The notes beneath the pieces are model-generated. The model made no database searches. It was given only the letters and a program-made list of their open reading frames with translations, and was not told the DNA's origin. From Opitutia bacterium UBA5964 (GTDB lineage: Bacteria > Verrucomicrobiota > Verrucomicrobiia > Opitutales > Coraliomargaritaceae): 8,802 nt of DNA. Location: positions 14,376 to 23,177 of the forward strand of contig DJBY01000118.1 in assembly GCA_002430605.1 (NCBI GenBank), read 5' to 3'. Of this stretch, positions 5,962 to 8,802 are shown piece after piece. Position numbers and translations under genes: made by a program. Numbering within the stretch: the stretch's first letter is position 1; every line of letters begins with the position of its first letter.

Positions 5962-7194
5962 ATGAATTCCCCACTAACAGTTCAGCTCATCGAAACTTCA
6001 GGCGGTATCGCAGACTGCCCTGGCTACAAAATCGCCGGCGTCGGTTGCAATATTCGGGAAACTGGCGATCCGCGGCTGGACCTCGCACTGTTCATCTCTG
6101 AGTCACCCTGCAGCGCAGCGGGCGTGTTCACGCTGAACGATGTCTGCGCCGCGCCGGTGCGCATCTGCAAAGCAATTCTTTCCGAGAGCGGCAACAACAT
6201 CGCCGGCTGTGTAATCAACAGCGGCAATGCCAACGCCTGCACTGGCACTCAAGGTATGGCCGACGGCAAAGAGATGGACACGATTACCCAACTCGAAACT
6301 GGCAGCAACGCCCCCTTCCTAGTTTGTTCCACTGGACGGATCGGCCGGCAATTGCCCATGAGCAACATTAAGGCCGGCATCGCTGCCGCCGCTCAGAAGC
6401 TAAACAATGAAATAAACTCTTCGTACGAAGCTGCCGACGCGATCCTCACCTCCGACACACGGCGGAAGGTCGCCACCGCACGGTTCGACTACGAGGGCAC
6501 CACGATCACCGTATCAGGCATGGCCAAAGGTGCAGGTATGATTGAGCCAAACATGGCCACCATGCTGGCCTTCGTCACGACTGACCTCGAAGCCGACAGT
6601 GATTTGCTCAAGTCGGTGGTCAAACAGGCCAGCGACCTCACTTTTAATCGCATCTCGATCGACGGCGACATGAGCACCAACGATACCGTGCTCCTCTTCG
6701 CCAATGGTGCGTGCGGCATCAAAGCCGACACCAGCCCCGAACTGATCGAAGCCTTTCAACAAGCCGTTTTCCTCGTCTGCGATGATCTAGCCGAAAAAAT
6801 CGTCGGTGATGGCGAAAAAGTCACGAAGCTCGTCGAGCTCATCGTCGAAGGCTGCCAGACTACAGCCGATGCCGAAAAAATCGCCCGCGCAGTTGGCAAC
6901 TCTCTGCTAGTTAAGACCTCTTGGTATGGCTCCGATCCAAACTGGGGACGGCTCGCTGACGCCGCTGGTTACGCACGCGTCGGCCTCAAAGAAGAGAGCT
7001 TCGACATCTATTACGACGCTGTAGCCGCACTGATAAGCGGCAAACCGCAGGATAGTAACCTTTCAAAGTGGAAAGAAATCGTTTCGAAGAAGCGCTTCCG
7101 CATCACACTCAATTTAAATCAAGGCGCAGGCCAATACCGTCTGCTCACTTCCGACCTCAGCGAAGCCTACGTGAACTTTAACAAATCAGAATAA
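5962..7194 (+). CDS. argJ: Glutamate N-acetyltransferase / ornithine acetyltransferase
   Basis: ArgJ transfers the acetyl group from N-acetylornithine to glutamate, closing the acetyl cycle; some members also use acetyl-CoA. The 410-residue proenzyme normally cuts itself before a threonine, here Ala199-Thr200 in GMIEPNMATML, giving an alpha chain of about 199 and a beta chain of about 211 residues. Other signatures: SGNANACTG (87-95), the oxyanion-hole segment CSTGRIGRQLPM (122-133, with Arg126 where Val is common), FNRISIDGDMSTNDT in the beta chain, and DPNWGRLADAAGYA near the C-terminus. Whether it is mono- or bifunctional cannot be read from sequence alone. The start at 5962 follows a C-rich spacer without a Shine-Dalgarno motif. 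An 83-base spacer with repeat-like sequence separates it from argB. Confidence 0.97.
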   Translation: MNSPLTVQLIETSGGIADCPGYKIAGVGCNIRETGDPRLDLALFISESPCSAAGVFTLNDVCAAPVRICKAILSESGNNIAGCVINSGNANACTGTQGMADGKEMDTITQLETGSNAPFLVCSTGRIGRQLPMSNIKAGIAAAAQKLNNEINSSYEAADAILTSDTRRKVATARFDYEGTTITVSGMAKGAGMIEPNMATMLAFVTTDLEADSDLLKSVVKQASDLTFNRISIDGDMSTNDTVLLFANGACGIKADTSPELIEAFQQAVFLVCDDLAEKIVGDGEKVTKLVELIVEGCQTTADAEKIARAVGNSLLVKTSWYGSDPNWGRLADAAGYARVGLKEESFDIYYDAVAALISGKPQDSNLSKWKEIVSKKRFRITLNLNQGAGQYRLLTSDLSEAYVNFNKSE

Positions 7195-7200
7195 TTAAAA

Positions 7201-7254
7201 AACCACAGAGCAGACGCTCACAGGATCCAGGTTCGCCAGTGTCCATCCGTGGTT
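7201..7254. repeat. Candidate dispersed intergenic repeat between argJ and argB
   Basis: The element begins with AACCACAGAG and ends with GTGTCCATCCGTGGTT, so its outer 6 bases (AACCAC / GTGGTT) are inverted. Sequences with these two end motifs are, from memory, common as scattered intergenic repeats in Verrucomicrobiota, Planctomycetota and other genomes. Only one copy is in this window, so the dispersed nature is inference. It may form a weak long-range stem in the arg mRNA; there is no adjoining T tract. Confidence 0.45.
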
Positions 7255-7277
7255 AAAGATTCAAACACTAATTTCCA

Positions 7278-8168
7278 ATGACTGATCTCTCACACCTCGA
7301 CGTCACTACCAAAGCAGCCGTGCTACTTGAAGCACTCCCTTATATTCAACGGTTTCGCGACTCCATCTTTGTCGTCAAATACGGTGGTGCGTTCATGGAC
7401 GACGCAGACCCCTCGGTGCGAACGCGTGTCGCGACCGACATCGCGTTCCTATCTGCGGTCGGCATCAAAGTCGTTGTCGTGCATGGCGGCGGCAAAGCGA
7501 TCACGCGCGCGCTTGCGGAGTCCAATGTTAAGACGCGCTTCGAACACGGCCTCCGCGTCACCGACAAAGACTCGGTAAAGATCGTCGAGCACACACTTAA
7601 CAAAATCGTCAACTTAGACATCTGTGAAATCCTCCAACAGAAAAGCGCACGGCCACTCGGCCTGGCTGGCAACGACGTGCTGGTTTGCGACAAGAAGAAC
7701 GTAGTCGTCGATGGCAAACCTGTTGACATCGGCTTTGTCGGTGAGACGCACACGGTCAAAACCAAGATCATCAAGAAGGCGCTCAGTGACGGTTACATCC
7801 CGGTAATCTCACCCATCGCTTGTGGTGAGGACGGACAAGTTTACAACACCAACGCCGATGCTGCTGCAGGCAAAGTCGCGGCGGCGCTCCGCGCACGACG
7901 CCTAGTTTACCTTTGCGATGTGCCTGGCTTGATGCGCGACATGAACGATCCCAAATCACTCATCTCGTCGCTCAAAGCGGACGAAATCGCGGACTTAGTC
8001 AAAGACGGCACCATCAGCCAAGGCATGATTCCAAAGACCGACAGCTCCGTAAAAGCGCTGCGTAACGGCGTGCACCGCGTGCACTTTGTCGACGGTGGAA
8101 ACCCACACAGCCTACTCCTCGAGATCTTTACCGACAAAGGTGTCGGCACCGAGATCGTCAACCGATAA
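7278..8168 (+). CDS. argB: Acetylglutamate kinase
   Basis: ArgB phosphorylates N-acetylglutamate, the second step of arginine synthesis and usually the controlled step when ArgJ recycles acetyl groups. The 296-residue amino-acid-kinase fold shows VVKYGGAFMDD (32-42, with the ATP-contacting Lys34), VVVVHGGGKAI (65-75), FEHGLRVTD shortly after, YNTNADAAAGKVAAAL in the nucleotide-binding half, and GMIPKTDSSVKALRNGVHRVHFVDG with a final ELEIF-like LLEIFTDKGVGTEIV. The N-terminal helix TKAAVLLEALPYIQRF (11-26) corresponds to the mobile helix that in arginine-sensitive hexameric enzymes (for example those of Pseudomonas and Thermotoga) links dimers, so feedback inhibition by arginine is likely. The start ATG at 7278 includes this helix. 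No Shine-Dalgarno motif is visible. Confidence 0.97.
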   Translation: MTDLSHLDVTTKAAVLLEALPYIQRFRDSIFVVKYGGAFMDDADPSVRTRVATDIAFLSAVGIKVVVVHGGGKAITRALAESNVKTRFEHGLRVTDKDSVKIVEHTLNKIVNLDICEILQQKSARPLGLAGNDVLVCDKKNVVVDGKPVDIGFVGETHTVKTKIIKKALSDGYIPVISPIACGEDGQVYNTNADAAAGKVAAALRARRLVYLCDVPGLMRDMNDPKSLISSLKADEIADLVKDGTISQGMIPKTDSSVKALRNGVHRVHFVDGGNPHSLLLEIFTDKGVGTEIVNR

Positions 8169-8172
8169 TTAA

Positions 8173-8230
8173 TAATAGCTAATCAACTAGCCATCTCACA
8201 TTTAATTTTGCGATCTGCCATTCGCTATTA
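8173..8230. repeat. Inverted-repeat spacer between argB and argD
   Basis: TAATAGC (8173-8179) and its complement GCTATTA (8224-8230) flank a 44-base AT-rich spacer in which AGCCATC, TGCCATT and AGCCATT recur. The sequence resembles low-complexity intergenic repeats built of GCTATTAGCCAT units, but only one imperfect copy is present. No terminator-like T tract follows, so argD probably remains in the same transcript. Confidence 0.3.
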
Positions 8231-8242
8231 GCCATTTTCATA

Positions 8243-8802
8243 ATGAACCATCATAAAACACTCATGAAAAACTATGGCCCGCCCGCGTTCGACGCAGTGC
8301 GAGGCGAAGGTGTGTATCTCTACGACGCGAGCGGCAAGCGTTACCTCGATTTCGGCAGCGGCATCGCCGTCACCTCAGTCGGTCACTCACACCCGAAATG
8401 GGTCAAGGCCGTGCAAGACCAAGTGGCCACCCTCAGTCACTGCAGCAACCTTTACGGCATCCCTGGCCAACAAAAGCTCGCAGACCGGCTCGTTGAAAAA
8501 GCAGGCCCTGGCCGGGTGCTGTTCTGTAATAGTGGCGCCGAATCTAACGACGCACTTATTAAGCTCGCACGGCTCCATGGCCGCAAGCTGAGCGGCGGCG
8601 AAGAAGCAAAGCGGTATACCGTAGTCGCAGCGGCAGATGCCTTCCACGGTCGGACTTTCGGCGGCATGGCTGCCACACCCCAAGAGAAAATCCAAGGCGG
8701 TTTTCGGCCAATGCTTGAAGGCTTTAAATTTGGCCAGCTCAACAATATCGAAAGCTTCGACAAACTCGTCGACGACACCGTTGCCGCGGTATTTATCGAA
8801 TC
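8243..8802 (+). CDS. argD: Acetylornithine aminotransferase, N-terminal part (3' truncated by window)
   Basis: The frame is open from ATG 8243 to the end of the window (186 codons and 2 bases). It encodes the N-terminal half of a class III PLP-dependent aminotransferase, the family that converts N-acetylglutamate semialdehyde to N-acetylornithine with glutamate. Visible signatures: NYGPPAFDAVRGEGVYLYDASGKRYLDFGSGIAVTSVGHSHP at the N-terminus, SNLYGIPGQQKLADRL, the PLP-phosphate loop VLFCNSGAESNDALIKLAR, and AFHGRTFGGMAATPQEKIQGGFRPMLEGF. The PLP-binding lysine lies beyond the window. The argD name rests on the arg context together with these motifs; succinylornithine or GABA transaminases share the fold. 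A second in-frame ATG at 8264 would remove seven residues and is equally possible, as neither start has a Shine-Dalgarno motif. Confidence 0.93.
   Translation, partial: MNHHKTLMKNYGPPAFDAVRGEGVYLYDASGKRYLDFGSGIAVTSVGHSHPKWVKAVQDQVATLSHCSNLYGIPGQQKLADRLVEKAGPGRVLFCNSGAESNDALIKLARLHGRKLSGGEEAKRYTVVAAADAFHGRTFGGMAATPQEKIQGGFRPMLEGFKFGQLNNIESFDKLVDDTVAAVFIE

Noticed and set aside
1..8802. CRISPR array, tRNA/rRNA genes, insertion sequences, phage or defence genes
   Set aside because: No regularly spaced repeats, no cloverleaf-like segments, and no transposase, integrase or known defence motifs were seen. Apart from the kinase remnant, all long open frames are accounted for by known housekeeping, biosynthetic and dehydrogenase families.

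Overview
The window (about 53% GC by eye) looks like ordinary chromosomal DNA of a Verrucomicrobiota bacterium, probably Opitutae/Puniceicoccales (Coraliomargarita-like). This placement is an inference from protein style: the short omega subunit beginning (M)RDDYLQAA, the ArgB N-terminus with KYGGAFMDD, a sugar-kinase remnant with EGGGEYHVARG, and many genes without a Shine-Dalgarno (SD) sequence. No database search was possible.

Layout. (1) Positions 1-1614, + strand: the C-terminal part of a D-isomer 2-hydroxyacid dehydrogenase, then a complete Ldh_2-family (malate/L-lactate/ureidoglycolate-type) oxidoreductase. (2) Positions 1744-1972, + strand: a frameshifted and internally deleted remnant of a PfkB-family 2-keto-3-deoxygluconate kinase. 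With the two dehydrogenases it suggests a decaying sugar-acid catabolic locus. (3) Positions 2087-3768, - strand: a probable rpoZ-smpB-thrB operon (RNA polymerase omega, tmRNA-binding protein, homoserine kinase). All three genes have good SD sequences; rpoZ starts with TTG and smpB with GTG. (4) Positions 3925-4761, + strand: rplM-rpsI (L13, S9), divergent from rpoZ, with a candidate sigma70-type promoter before it and a very strong intrinsic terminator after it. (5) Positions 4912-8802, + strand: argC-argJ-argB-argD, with argD running off the end. Together these convert N-acetylglutamate to ornithine. ArgJ recycles the acetyl group, and ArgB carries the N-terminal helix typical of arginine-sensitive enzymes.

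The + strand genes lack SD motifs and several have G-poor, pyrimidine-rich leaders, whereas the - strand operon uses clear SDs. The gaps inside the arg cluster (argJ-argB and argB-argD) hold sequences that look like dispersed intergenic repeats. I see no CRISPR array, tRNA, rRNA, insertion sequence, phage gene or defence gene. The intact genes are standard housekeeping and biosynthetic families, so I do not claim a new biological system. The least expected items are the eroded kinase, a hairpin that could hide the smpB ribosome-binding site, and the repeat-like spacers.
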